A stretch of 5,464 nucleotides of DNA from Acidobacteriota bacterium (lineage in GTDB: Bacteria > Acidobacteriota > Blastocatellia > Pyrinomonadales > Pyrinomonadaceae): assembly GCA_003222935.1 (NCBI GenBank), contig QHXL01000205.1, positions 9,304 to 14,767 on the forward strand, in the 5' to 3' direction. A model generated the notes under the pieces. It was not told the origin of the DNA, did not search any database, and saw only the letters and a list, made by a program, of their open reading frames with translations. The position numbers were made by a program, and so were the translations under genes. Positions 1 to 5,464 of this stretch are shown in pieces; position 1 is the first letter of the stretch, and each line of letters begins with the position of its first letter.

Positions 1-516
1 ATCTTTGGAATGGACAATGACACAGAAGGCGTTGCGGACCGTACGTTGAAAGAGATCGAATCATGGCCACCAGGTTTGCCAGTGTTCGGCCAACTCACAC
101 CATTTCCCTCAACTCCGCTGTACGCCCGACTGGAGAGCGCCGGAAGATTGGCGCGTCCGAAGCACTGGTTGGACTTCGCGCCCTTCATGATGGCTCATGA
201 TCCTCTAAAGATGACTATAGCCGAGGCTCGCTCCGAAACGGATCATGCCTGGAAGTTGTCATATAGTCCTGAGAGAACTGCTGAAGCACTCGAAGCAATC
301 AAAGACGAACCATTGATGTTTCGAATAAGTCATTTGGTGGCTCGTATGTTCTTTCGCGGAATTTATTTCCCGCAACTGAATACCAGAGCCTGGCTTCGCG
401 TAATCGAACAGAACCGTCGTTCGATCATCAATTTATCGTTGGAAGCTGCCCGGGAACTCTTTAAATACAGAGTGACGAAAACAAAGCGTTCGTTAAGAAA
501 CGTTCCGACTACCTGA
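1..516 (+). CDS. Radical SAM enzyme, C-terminal part (5' end outside window)
   Basis: The reading frame is open from base 1 and ends at TGA 514-516, leaving 171 visible residues. The ATG at 10 is probably internal, because the preceding codons already read I-F-G in the typical 'xIFGxDxDT' block of this family. That block and the following LTPFPSTPLYARLESAGRL motif are characteristic of the end of the radical SAM barrel in B12-binding-domain radical SAM proteins (HpnJ/HpnP-like and DUF4070-type). The rest, about 110 residues with an SYSPER segment and a basic C-terminus, resembles the helical tail of these proteins. The CxxxCxxC cluster motif and any cobalamin domain would lie upstream and cannot be seen, so neither substrate nor reaction can be named. 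It is separated from the gas vesicle genes by a repeat and an opposite-strand gene, so it is probably unrelated to them. Confidence 0.75.
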   Translation: MFGMDNDTEGVADRTLKEIESWPPGLPVFGQLTPFPSTPLYARLESAGRLARPKHWLDFAPFMMAHDPLKMTIAEARSETDHAWKLSYSPERTAEALEAIKDEPLMFRISHLVARMFFRGIYFPQLNTRAWLRVIEQNRRSIINLSLEAARELFKYRVTKTKRSLRNVPTT

Positions 517-565
517 AATCAACGTTCTTCCTCACGATCAAAACTAATCCATTTCTGGCGGTTGC

Positions 566-708
566 GAGAAAGGGTTAGGAATCGCTTCGCTCCGTCAAGA
601 GCGAAATATTAATAGGTGTACTCTCAAATTGTTTTCGCGCTTAACGCGCGCGAGCTTACCTATAAATATTCCGTTGCTGACAGAGCGAAGAGATTCCTAA
701 CCCTTCTC
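566..708. repeat. Long imperfect palindrome (possible MITE-like or intergenic repeat element)
   Basis: The left arm (566-617) and the reverse complement of the right arm (658-708) align by hand in 44 of 52 columns, with seven mismatches and one gap. Matching blocks include AGGGTTAGGAATC, CTTCGCTC, AATATT and ATAGGT. The central 40 bases hold a small GC-rich hairpin (CGCGC 636-640 against GCGCG 646-650, loop TTAAC). There is no coding potential, and I see no convincing target-site duplication at the ends. Transcribed from either strand, the unit would fold into one long cruciform-like stem. It could be a non-autonomous mobile element, a dispersed extragenic repeat, or a transcription barrier between the radical SAM gene and the region to its right. 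The structure is seen directly; the class is inference. Confidence 0.75.
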
Positions 709-723
709 ACTGGCCGCGAGACC

Positions 724-749
724 AGGCGCAGCACAAAAGTGCCGCGCCT
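724..749. terminator. GC-rich hairpin downstream of the lmo0937-type gene, possible terminator
   Basis: GGCGC (725-729) pairs with GCGCC (744-748) and GCAC (731-734) with GTGC (739-742) around an AAAA loop, with one A/C mismatch between the blocks and an extra A-T pair at the base. The hairpin begins 12 nt beyond the stop codon of the minus-strand gene at 762-908, a typical terminator position. Neither strand shows a clean T tract: the plus strand continues TTGTGAGTTT, and the minus strand has none. It may instead belong to the neighbouring palindromic repeat. Weak call. Confidence 0.35.
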
Positions 750-761
750 TGTGAGTTTGGA

Positions 762-908
762 CTAGACTGCTCGACGTCCGCTAAGCAGATTGATCACCAA
801 CACCACAGCTGCAATTACTAGTAGCAAGTGAATCAAGCTACCACCAACGTGTCCTACCATTCCAAGTAACCAAAGAACCAGCAGAATCACCAGAATTGTC
901 CATAACAT
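762..908 (-). CDS. Small two-helix membrane protein, lmo0937 family
   Basis: This 48-residue protein starts MLWTILVILLVLWLLG and consists almost entirely of two hydrophobic helices, at about residues 2-16 and 24-42. A short GGS-containing turn joins them, and a basic GRR motif sits near the C-terminus. This matches the lmo0937/DUF5670 family of tiny membrane proteins found widely in soil bacteria and Firmicutes; their molecular function is unknown. The frame is open 20 codons further upstream, but the start at 908 is chosen because a strong Shine-Dalgarno sequence lies 9 nt before it and the protein then begins at the family's usual MLWT. It stands alone and divergent from the gas vesicle operon, so a shared function is not implied. 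Both ends are well defined. Confidence 0.8.
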   Translation of the reverse strand: MLWTILVILLVLWLLGMVGHVGGSLIHLLLVIAAVVLVINLLSGRRAV

Positions 909-917
909 GATCGAAGT

Positions 918-924
918 CTCCTTT
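918..924 (-). promoter_or_regulatory. Ribosome binding site of the lmo0937-type gene
   Basis: On the minus strand the sequence reads AAAGGAG, a near-perfect Shine-Dalgarno motif, followed by a 9-nt spacer and the ATG at 908-906. It decides the start of the 48-residue gene over the longer in-frame start at 968. Confidence 0.8.
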
Positions 925-1112
925 GAAGTTTGTTCCCGAAAGTGTTTGCCTGATTTGATTGGGAGCAATGACTATGCCAACTCATAAAATGCCTCTTCTT
1001 CTCGACATTTCAGGTTTAGCTTTTCTTGATCTGCATCACATCAAGTCGTTTCAAACACACGTGAAGTCAGACTGTTTCAATTTCGTCCAAGATTCGAGAC
1101 ATTTTTCAAATG

Positions 1113-1134
1113 CGGTAACAAATACGGTAACAAA
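1113..1134 (+). promoter_or_regulatory. Tandem 10-bp direct repeat, candidate activator site for the gvp operon
   Basis: CGGTAACAAA occurs exactly twice, at 1113-1122 and 1125-1134. The copies start 12 bp apart, roughly one helical turn, so a dimeric or tandem-binding regulator would meet both on nearly the same DNA face. The second copy ends 3 bp before the candidate -35 box. That is where a class II activator or a response regulator of the OmpR type would bind. The repeat is seen directly; the regulatory role is inferred from its position. Confidence 0.45.
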
Positions 1135-1137
1135 GGC

Positions 1138-1166
1138 TTGTCGAGATCAAAACAACTGACTATGAT
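1138..1166 (+). promoter_or_regulatory. Candidate sigma70 promoter of the gvp operon
   Basis: A -35 box TTGTCG (1138-1143, four of six to consensus) and a -10 box TATGAT (1161-1166, five of six) are separated by exactly 17 bp. Transcription would start near 1173 and give a leader of about 68 nt before the first gvp start. It is the best placed promoter-like sequence upstream of the operon. The modest -35 box suits activator dependence, and a tandem repeat lies directly upstream. Confidence 0.55.
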
Positions 1167-1192
1167 TCATTTGCAATTCAATCCTATCTCAA

Positions 1193-1225
1193 GTGGGCTG
1201 TGCTAACCCCCGACTCTACAGCCAC
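1193..1225 (+). promoter_or_regulatory. Possible leader hairpin before gvpF
   Basis: GTGGGCTGT (1193-1201) pairs with ACAGCCAC (1218-1225) in eight base pairs with one bulged G and a 16-nt loop. It lies in the predicted 5' leader, and its right arm ends 3 nt before the weak Shine-Dalgarno GGAAA (1229-1233). It could modulate ribosome access or message stability, but an eight-pair stem with a large loop can arise by chance. Confidence 0.3.
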
Positions 1226-1240
1226 ATCGGAAACAATCAA

Positions 1241-2056
1241 ATGAGCCGCGAAATGGAACAAACTCCAGCCGAGCCAGTCCCTGAGGGAAAGTACGTTTAC
1301 TGCATTATTGAAACTTCCGAGCCGCGTTCGTTCGGGCCGATGGGAATAGGAGGCCGAGGCGACGAGATTTACACCATCCGACATAAGGGCCTGGCCGCTG
1401 TCGTGTCGAATACACCACTCGTTGTTTATGACCCGACCCGTGAAAATGTTTTTGCGCACGAGCAGGTAAACGAAACGGTCATGCGTGAGTTCACAGTGTT
1501 GCCGATGGCGTTCGGCGCCTTGTTCCGCACTGACGACGACATTATCGAGTTGATTCGCGGAACCTACGACGCGCTGCGCGATGTGCTTTCAAAGATGGAA
1601 GGCAAGGTCGAATTTGGTTTGAAAGTAAACTGGGATCGGGACAAGGTCACTGCTGAGCTTGAACAGAAAGACGACGAGATCAGGCACCTAAAAGAGCAGA
1701 TTACTTCCAAGACCACCGGGTCGACTTACTTTGCTCGAATGCAGTTGGGCCGTTTGATCGAGACTGCATTGACCGATCAGGCTGATGCGTACATCCGCGA
1801 AGTTTACTCATTATTGCGCGACACAGCGGTCGCGTCTCGGGCAAACAAACCAATCGGAGATCGGATGATCATGAACGCTGCGTTTTTGATCGAGCGTGAT
1901 CGAGAAAACGAGTTCGATCAAAAGGTGAAGGAGATTGCGTCGAAATACGAAGGCAAGCTTTCCTTTAAGTACACTGGGCCATGGCCGCCTTATAACTTTG
2001 TACACATCCGACTTAAGTTAGAGCGTGGCGAAAATCCGGAAGCGGTTGCGAGCTAA
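1241..2056 (+). CDS. gvpF: Gas vesicle accessory protein GvpF/GvpL family (first copy)
   Basis: This 271-residue protein has both hallmarks of the GvpL/GvpF family. The N-terminal strand KYVYCIIE is at residues 17-24, and the near-C-terminal TGPWPPYNF is at 245-253. Between them are the LPMAFGALF segment, usual in the N-terminal alpha/beta domain, and a charged, probably coiled-coil stretch around QKDDEIRHLKEQI. The length is typical for the family. GvpF and GvpL are soluble accessory proteins that bind GvpA and are needed for vesicle formation, with GvpF also found on the vesicle surface in known systems. The ATG at 1241 is preferred because GGAAA lies 7 nt upstream. An in-frame GTG at 1193 has no ribosome site and falls in the hairpin, and an ATG at 1253 is also possible. 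It is the first gene of the operon, with gvpG 5 nt downstream. The F symbol rests on gene order (F next to G), since F and L are one family. Confidence 0.93.
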   Translation: MSREMEQTPAEPVPEGKYVYCIIETSEPRSFGPMGIGGRGDEIYTIRHKGLAAVVSNTPLVVYDPTRENVFAHEQVNETVMREFTVLPMAFGALFRTDDDIIELIRGTYDALRDVLSKMEGKVEFGLKVNWDRDKVTAELEQKDDEIRHLKEQITSKTTGSTYFARMQLGRLIETALTDQADAYIREVYSLLRDTAVASRANKPIGDRMIMNAAFLIERDRENEFDQKVKEIASKYEGKLSFKYTGPWPPYNFVHIRLKLERGENPEAVAS

Positions 2057-2061
2057 ATCGA

Positions 2062-2391
2062 ATGTTCATAATCGACGACATTCTGCTCTCGCCCGTCAGT
2101 GGTTTTAAGTTCATTCTTAGTCAAATCCAGAAGATGGCCGACCAGGAACTGAACGACGATACCCTGATCAAAGAGCAACTACTCGAGCTTCAGATGCGCC
2201 TTGAACTGGACGAGATTTCTGACGAAGAATTCCAGGAACGGGAAGCTGATTTGTTTGCCCGTCTTCGTGTAATCAAGGCGCGGCAATTAGATTTGTTGCA
2301 TCAGGTGCACAGCGCTGAGTCGTCCAGTTTTGTCATCGAAGTCGGTGGCGACGATGAAGGTGGGTTCTGGGAAGCGGGCGAAAGGGAATAG
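2062..2391 (+). CDS. gvpG: Gas vesicle accessory protein GvpG
   Basis: The 109-residue product matches GvpG. It has a short hydrophobic start (FIIDDILLSPVSGFKFIL) followed by an acidic helical body, with the family's core block LLELQMRLELDEISDEEF at about residues 41-58 and a following EREADLFARL helix. The last 30 residues are variable, acidic and glycine-rich, making it slightly longer than many GvpG proteins. GvpG is a small accessory protein required for vesicle assembly, and in studied haloarchaea it takes part in the network of GvpF-GvpM proteins. The ATG lies 5 nt after the gvpF stop and has no clear Shine-Dalgarno motif, so translational coupling to gvpF is likely. An internal Met at residue 25 would remove the conserved hydrophobic start and is less likely. 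Confidence 0.92.
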   Translation: MFIIDDILLSPVSGFKFILSQIQKMADQELNDDTLIKEQLLELQMRLELDEISDEEFQEREADLFARLRVIKARQLDLLHQVHSAESSSFVIEVGGDDEGGFWEAGERE

Positions 2392-2394
2392 GGC

Positions 2395-4527
2395 GTGAAC
2401 TCCAAGAGGCGTGAGTCTCCTCGGCGATCTGCCCCCGCATCTTCTAGACCAAAATTACTCACGTCACGCTACATCTTCTTTGGTGGAAAGGGCGGGGTTG
2501 GGAAAACAACCGCCGCTTCTGCTACGGCGCTCCTACTCCTCAAGAACGCAAAAGCTAACCAGACAATACTGCTATTTTCCACTGACCCGGCACATTCTCT
2601 ATCTGACAGCCTTGGTAAGAAGATCGGAAACCGTCTAGTCGAAGTAAAGCGAAACGGGAAAGCCCGCTTAATCGCTTTTGAGATGGACGCAAGTACAGCT
2701 CTCGAAGACTTTCGCCAGAAGCATGGGAAAGTATTGGCTAAGATTGCTGAACGGGGAACTCTACTCGACGAGTCGGACATCAAGGAGTTGCTTAATCTCT
2801 CTTTGCCTGGACTCGATGAAGTGATGGCCTTGTTCGAGCTAAGTGAACTCGATCGATCCGCTGCCTATTCCCAAATCGTGATCGATACTGCGCCTTCCGG
2901 TCACACCTCCCGCCTTTTACGTTTACCCCAGGTCTTTGCTCGCATGGTGGCTGCCTTGGACCACATGGCCGATAAGCACCGGTACATGGTCGCCCATTTT
3001 GTTCGCAGGCAGCTCATTGCTGACGACGTCGATCTTTTTCTTGCCGATCTGAACGAACGAATAAAGCGTGTTCAAAACCTTCTCTTCGGCGCAGGCGAGA
3101 CCTCGTTCGTGCTCGTTTCGATTCCTGAGGGCATGAGCGTGCGCGAAACCGAAAGATATCTCGACTCGCTTAGTGCAGAGGGGGTGACCGTCACCGACCT
3201 GATAATCAATCGAGTAGAAGAGGAGCATGATGGTTGTAAGTTTTGTCATGCGAGAGTTGTCAGTCAGAAACCCTGGCTTACTGAACTCAAGCGACGCTTC
3301 GCAAACTTGACACAACATCGAGTGACGCTATTCGCCGGCGACGTGCGAGGGCTTGAAACCCTGGAATTAGTTGGCCGTCGAATCTGGTTGCCGGAGAAAA
3401 CTGAACGAAAGAAAGTGAAGTCGGTAAGCCGGCTGAAACCGGCAGTCGAAGGAACAACGAACACAGGTGATTTTAAAGTTTCAAGCCACCGCATCTCGAT
3501 CTTTGGCGGAAAAGGCGGGGTCGGAAAAACAACTGCGGCTGCTGCGTACGCGTTGCAGTTAGCGTCTTCGCAACCAAAGTCTAAGGTGTTGCTGTTCTCC
3601 ACCGATCCGGCCCACTCCCTGTCCGATAGTTTTGCTGAAGAGATTGGGCCACATAGGAAACGAGTTGCAGGTATCTCGAATCTCGATGCTATGGAGATAG
3701 ATCCAGGCAAGTGGTTTGAGGACCTGAAACAACGCTACCGATCTTGGACTGATAGTCTGTTTGACTCGCTTTCGGGTGGTTCGAGTCTGGAGATCAAGTT
3801 TGATCGTGAGGCCATGCGTGAGTTGGTTGAACTGACCCCGCCGGGAATTGACGAAATTGCCGCACTCGGAACCATCAGCGATCTGGTTGATCGAAACCGG
3901 TATCACTCGATCGTCATCGATACAGCGCCCACGGGCCATGTGCTACGGTTTTTGGAATTACCGGAGGTGGCGCTCTCATGGGTGAGAACATTTATCAAGC
4001 TATTGCTCAAGTATCAGCATGTCGTTCACGCCAAGCGCATCGCAGAAGAATTAGTTGCACTCTCGAAGAACATCAAACGCGTAATCGCCTTGTTAACTGA
4101 CCCAAAACTTGCCGAGTTTGTCGGTGTGGCGATACCTGAGCTGATGAGTTTAGAGGAAACGATCGATCTGGCGACGTCGCTCAAACAGTTAAAAGTTCCG
4201 ATGCAAAGATTGTTGGTGAATGGAGTACTGCCGGTCCAGGCGGCCGCAGAGTGCAGTTTTTGCCACGCGCGCTTTGATGCACAGCAAACACTGCTAAAGA
4301 TGTTTCGCAAACGGCTTGATGCGTCGGTGGTCTTGTTTGTTGCAAGCCAGCGCGACGGAGACATACGCGGAGTCGAATTGTTACGTAAGCATTTTGTGAG
4401 TTGGCGCTCGTTGAGTACAAATAAGTCGGAAAGAAGCTTGCACAGAGACCTCCTGGCAGTAAAGAATGGTCCTAAACCGAAACGGACAAATGAACGAAAG
4501 CGAACAGAAAAAGTCGCAGCAACTTGA
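2395..4527 (+). CDS. Double-domain ArsA/Get3-type ATPase embedded in the gas vesicle operon
   Basis: This 710-residue cytosolic P-loop ATPase is built from two homologous halves (about 25-332 and 366-670) joined by a basic linker. Each half has a deviant Walker A GGKGGVGKTT (30-39 and 371-380) with its signature lysine (K32, K373). Each also has switch I STDPAHS (62-68, 402-408) with the expected catalytic aspartate (D64, D404), a PG(L/I)DE motif, and switch II DTAP(S/T)GH (164-170, 509-515). A CxxC pair follows in each half (C281/C284, C620/C623). The only four cysteines in the protein are these. CxxC is the zinc-bridging motif of the dimeric tail-anchored-protein chaperone Get3/TRC40. The arsenite-binding cysteines of plasmid ArsA are not in this arrangement, and no arsB or arsR is nearby. 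The GTG at 2395 follows AAAGGGAA, 3 nt after the gvpG stop. The basic C-terminus overlaps the next gene. A role in handling hydrophobic Gvp proteins is inference. Confidence 0.9.
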   Translation: MNSKRRESPRRSAPASSRPKLLTSRYIFFGGKGGVGKTTAASATALLLLKNAKANQTILLFSTDPAHSLSDSLGKKIGNRLVEVKRNGKARLIAFEMDASTALEDFRQKHGKVLAKIAERGTLLDESDIKELLNLSLPGLDEVMALFELSELDRSAAYSQIVIDTAPSGHTSRLLRLPQVFARMVAALDHMADKHRYMVAHFVRRQLIADDVDLFLADLNERIKRVQNLLFGAGETSFVLVSIPEGMSVRETERYLDSLSAEGVTVTDLIINRVEEEHDGCKFCHARVVSQKPWLTELKRRFANLTQHRVTLFAGDVRGLETLELVGRRIWLPEKTERKKVKSVSRLKPAVEGTTNTGDFKVSSHRISIFGGKGGVGKTTAAAAYALQLASSQPKSKVLLFSTDPAHSLSDSFAEEIGPHRKRVAGISNLDAMEIDPGKWFEDLKQRYRSWTDSLFDSLSGGSSLEIKFDREAMRELVELTPPGIDEIAALGTISDLVDRNRYHSIVIDTAPTGHVLRFLELPEVALSWVRTFIKLLLKYQHVVHAKRIAEELVALSKNIKRVIALLTDPKLAEFVGVAIPELMSLEETIDLATSLKQLKVPMQRLLVNGVLPVQAAAECSFCHARFDAQQTLLKMFRKRLDASVVLFVASQRDGDIRGVELLRKHFVSWRSLSTNKSERSLHRDLLAVKNGPKPKRTNERKRTEKVAAT

Positions 4528-5350
4528 TAGTCTTTCTGCTGACGACGTTGGTTATTACGTATATTGCATTGCCCAACGCTCTCCCGCCGAAGAACTAGCA
4601 CTTGGGACTGTTCCAGTCGACATTCAAGACGGCGCCGGCCTCGAACTCATAAGGGGCGACGGGTTGTCAGCGGTAGTAAGTCGCGTTCCTCTGTCAGAAT
4701 ACGGTGAGAGTTCGCTGGCGGAGAATCTTAAAGATGCGACCTGGACCGCCGTCCGCGCAATGCGACACGAACAAATTGTGGAGTTCTTTGCGAAACGAAC
4801 CAGCGTTGTACCGCTTCGTTTTGGCACGATCTATCTCGATCGGTCGAATGTCGAACGAATGCTGAGCGAGAAGGAGAGTCAGCTCGTCGGGATTATTGAG
4901 CGACTTAAGGATAGCGAGGAGTGGGGAGTAAATATCTATTACGAGCGAACTTTGTTGTTCGAGAATATCGTGAACGTAAGTCCGCGGCTGCGTGAGATGG
5001 CGGATGCGGCTAAGAAGGCAGCGCCCGGTCAGTCGTATCTCATGCAGAAAAAGATTGAGGCGCTTCGCACCGACGAAGCTAAGCTTGAGATTAGGCGAAT
5101 CGTCGACGAAATCGAATCGAAACTAGATTCCGAGAGCGATGGCTCAACTAAGTTGCGAATATTCAAGGTTGAAACCACCGAGCACGGCGAGCTAAAAGCA
5201 AAGTTTGCTTTTCTTATTAAGCGTGCACAATTTGAACTGTTTCGACAAGCCGCTGAAGATTTAGCGCAGCAATTCGAATCGGCGGGAGTGAGAATCGAGT
5301 TAACCGGGCCGTGGCCCGCGTACAACTTTTCTGGCGAGGCGGCAGGTTAA
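4490..5350 (+). CDS. gvpL: Gas vesicle accessory protein GvpL/GvpF family (second copy)
   Basis: This 286-residue GvpL/GvpF protein has the N-terminal YYVYCIA strand at residues 22-28 and the C-terminal signature TGPWPAYNF at 272-280. Between them are the VVPLRFGTIY block and a charged helical middle region (ESQLVGIIERLKDSEEWGVNIYYER) that is diverged from the first copy. The 20-residue polar leader before the first strand is lysine- and glutamine-rich. The start overlaps the ATPase gene: ATG 4490 gives a 38-nt overlap and in-frame ATG 4466 a 62-nt one. Neither has a good Shine-Dalgarno motif and no later start precedes the conserved strand, so an overlap is unavoidable and coupling is likely. 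Two diverged F/L paralogues are normal in gas vesicle clusters. The L symbol is given by position after G, and the exact subfamily is uncertain. Confidence 0.92.
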   Translation: MNESEQKKSQQLDSLSADDVGYYVYCIAQRSPAEELALGTVPVDIQDGAGLELIRGDGLSAVVSRVPLSEYGESSLAENLKDATWTAVRAMRHEQIVEFFAKRTSVVPLRFGTIYLDRSNVERMLSEKESQLVGIIERLKDSEEWGVNIYYERTLLFENIVNVSPRLREMADAAKKAAPGQSYLMQKKIEALRTDEAKLEIRRIVDEIESKLDSESDGSTKLRIFKVETTEHGELKAKFAFLIKRAQFELFRQAAEDLAQQFESAGVRIELTGPWPAYNFSGEAAG

Positions 5351-5353
5351 GCA

Positions 5354-5464
5354 ATGAGTTCACCTTTCGATCAAGTCCTAATCACAAGTGATGGCGAACG
5401 CCTCGAAGAGCATGAACTTTCGCTTCTCGAAACTCTGGACCACGTACTCAACAGAGGCCTGGTC
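5354..5464 (+). CDS. GvpA-family gas vesicle protein, N-terminal part (runs off window)
   Basis: An ATG lies 3 nt after the gvpL stop, with a weak GGCAGG 7 nt upstream, and opens a frame of 37 codons to the window edge. Residues 21-37 (ELSLLETLDHVLNRGLV) match the first helix and turn of the GvpA/GvpJ/GvpM/GvpS family, whose pattern is SL.(E/D).(L/I)D.(V/I)L..G(V/I)V. About 20 polar residues precede the helix, more than in most major GvpA proteins. This points to a minor paralogue such as GvpJ or GvpS, as does its place directly after gvpL. These proteins are thought to form tips or nucleation sites of the vesicle. With only the N-terminus visible, the subfamily cannot be settled. Confidence 0.8.
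   Translation, partial: MSSPFDQVLITSDGERLEEHELSLLETLDHVLNRGLV

Larger units (their letters stand above)
909..1240. other. Divergent intergenic region between the lmo0937-type gene and the gvp operon
   Basis: These 332 bases carry no convincing gene. The right half holds a tandem repeat, a sigma70-like promoter and a leader hairpin, listed separately. The left half should contain the promoter of the minus-strand gene, but I could not pick a convincing -35/-10 pair there. A short dyad (CTTGAT 1025-1030 with ATCAAG 1040-1045, 9-nt spacer) is present and could be chance. An open frame from 974 to 1159 (61 codons, with GGGAG 8 nt upstream) gives a protein unlike any family I know and runs almost into the promoter. 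I do not call it a gene. Confidence 0.6.

Noticed and set aside
495..529. Inverted pair AAGAAACGTT / AACGTTCTT around the radical SAM stop codon, as a terminator
   Set aside because: The loop is long (16 nt), the stem is AT-rich with a bulge, and no T tract follows. AACGTT is itself palindromic, so the match is easily chance.
1025..1045. Short dyad CTTGAT / ATCAAG as an operator
   Set aside because: Only six base pairs per arm with no link to a promoter box. This is expected by chance in a region of this size.
959..1159. Plus-strand open frame of 66 codons (or 61 from ATG 974, with GGGAG upstream) in the divergent intergenic region
   Set aside because: The translation resembles no family I know, lacks domain-like pattern, and its end overlaps the tandem repeat and reaches the candidate promoter. 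It is better explained as regulatory DNA.
1184..1459. Minus-strand open frame opposite the start of gvpF
   Set aside because: It is a shadow of a clearly conserved GvpF/L coding sequence, with no recognisable product.
2469..3710. Minus-strand open frames whose translations both contain a PTPPFPPK stretch
   Set aside because: The apparently shared motif is simply the antisense translation of the duplicated P-loop DNA in the two ATPase halves.
2395..4527. Annotation of the ATPase as an arsenite pump subunit
   Set aside because: No ArsB, ArsD or ArsR gene is near. The only cysteines are two Get3-like CxxC pairs, and all neighbours are gas vesicle genes.
4026..4601. Minus-strand open frame of 191 codons across the ATPase-gvpL junction
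   Set aside because: It lies opposite two well-supported genes, its sequence has no family resemblance, and no ribosome site was evident.

Overview
The window holds most of the front part of a bacterial gas vesicle (gvp) operon, together with an unrelated gene end, an intergenic repeat and a small membrane-protein gene upstream. The organism is clearly bacterial: Shine-Dalgarno motifs, tightly packed co-directional genes and a sigma70-type promoter are visible. The roughly even base composition, the lmo0937-type mini membrane protein, the radical SAM fragment and a long palindromic intergenic repeat would suit a soil or sediment bacterium. Acidobacteriota (Blastocatellia) is my best guess, but nothing in the sequence fixes the phylum.

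Layout. Bases 1-516 are the 3' end of a radical SAM (probably B12-binding type) enzyme gene. Bases 517-761 are non-coding and contain a 143-bp imperfect palindrome (566-708) and a second, smaller hairpin (724-749). A 48-residue two-helix membrane protein of the lmo0937 type is encoded on the minus strand (762-908) with an excellent ribosome binding site. The divergent intergenic region (909-1240) holds a tandem 10-bp repeat, a good sigma70 promoter candidate and a possible leader hairpin in front of the gvp operon.

The operon reads gvpF/L (1241-2056), gvpG (2062-2391), a double-domain ArsA/Get3-type ATPase (2395-4527), a second gvpF/L (4490-5350) and the start of a GvpA-family gene (5354 to the window edge). 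Gaps are 5, 3 and 3 nt, plus one overlap of 38 nt, so the five genes are almost certainly one transcription and translation unit. Structural GvpA, GvpN and GvpK are not in the window and would be expected further right.

How they may work together: GvpF/L and GvpG are accessory proteins thought to bind the very hydrophobic GvpA shell protein before and during vesicle assembly. The inserted ATPase is the most interesting part. It is a covalently fused pair of Get3-like halves, each with a complete deviant Walker A, switch I, switch II and CxxC motif. The protein has exactly four cysteines, all in the two CxxC pairs. By analogy with Get3, which shields hydrophobic tail-anchored proteins, it may be an ATP-driven holdase for gas vesicle proteins rather than an arsenite pump ATPase. 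That role is inference.
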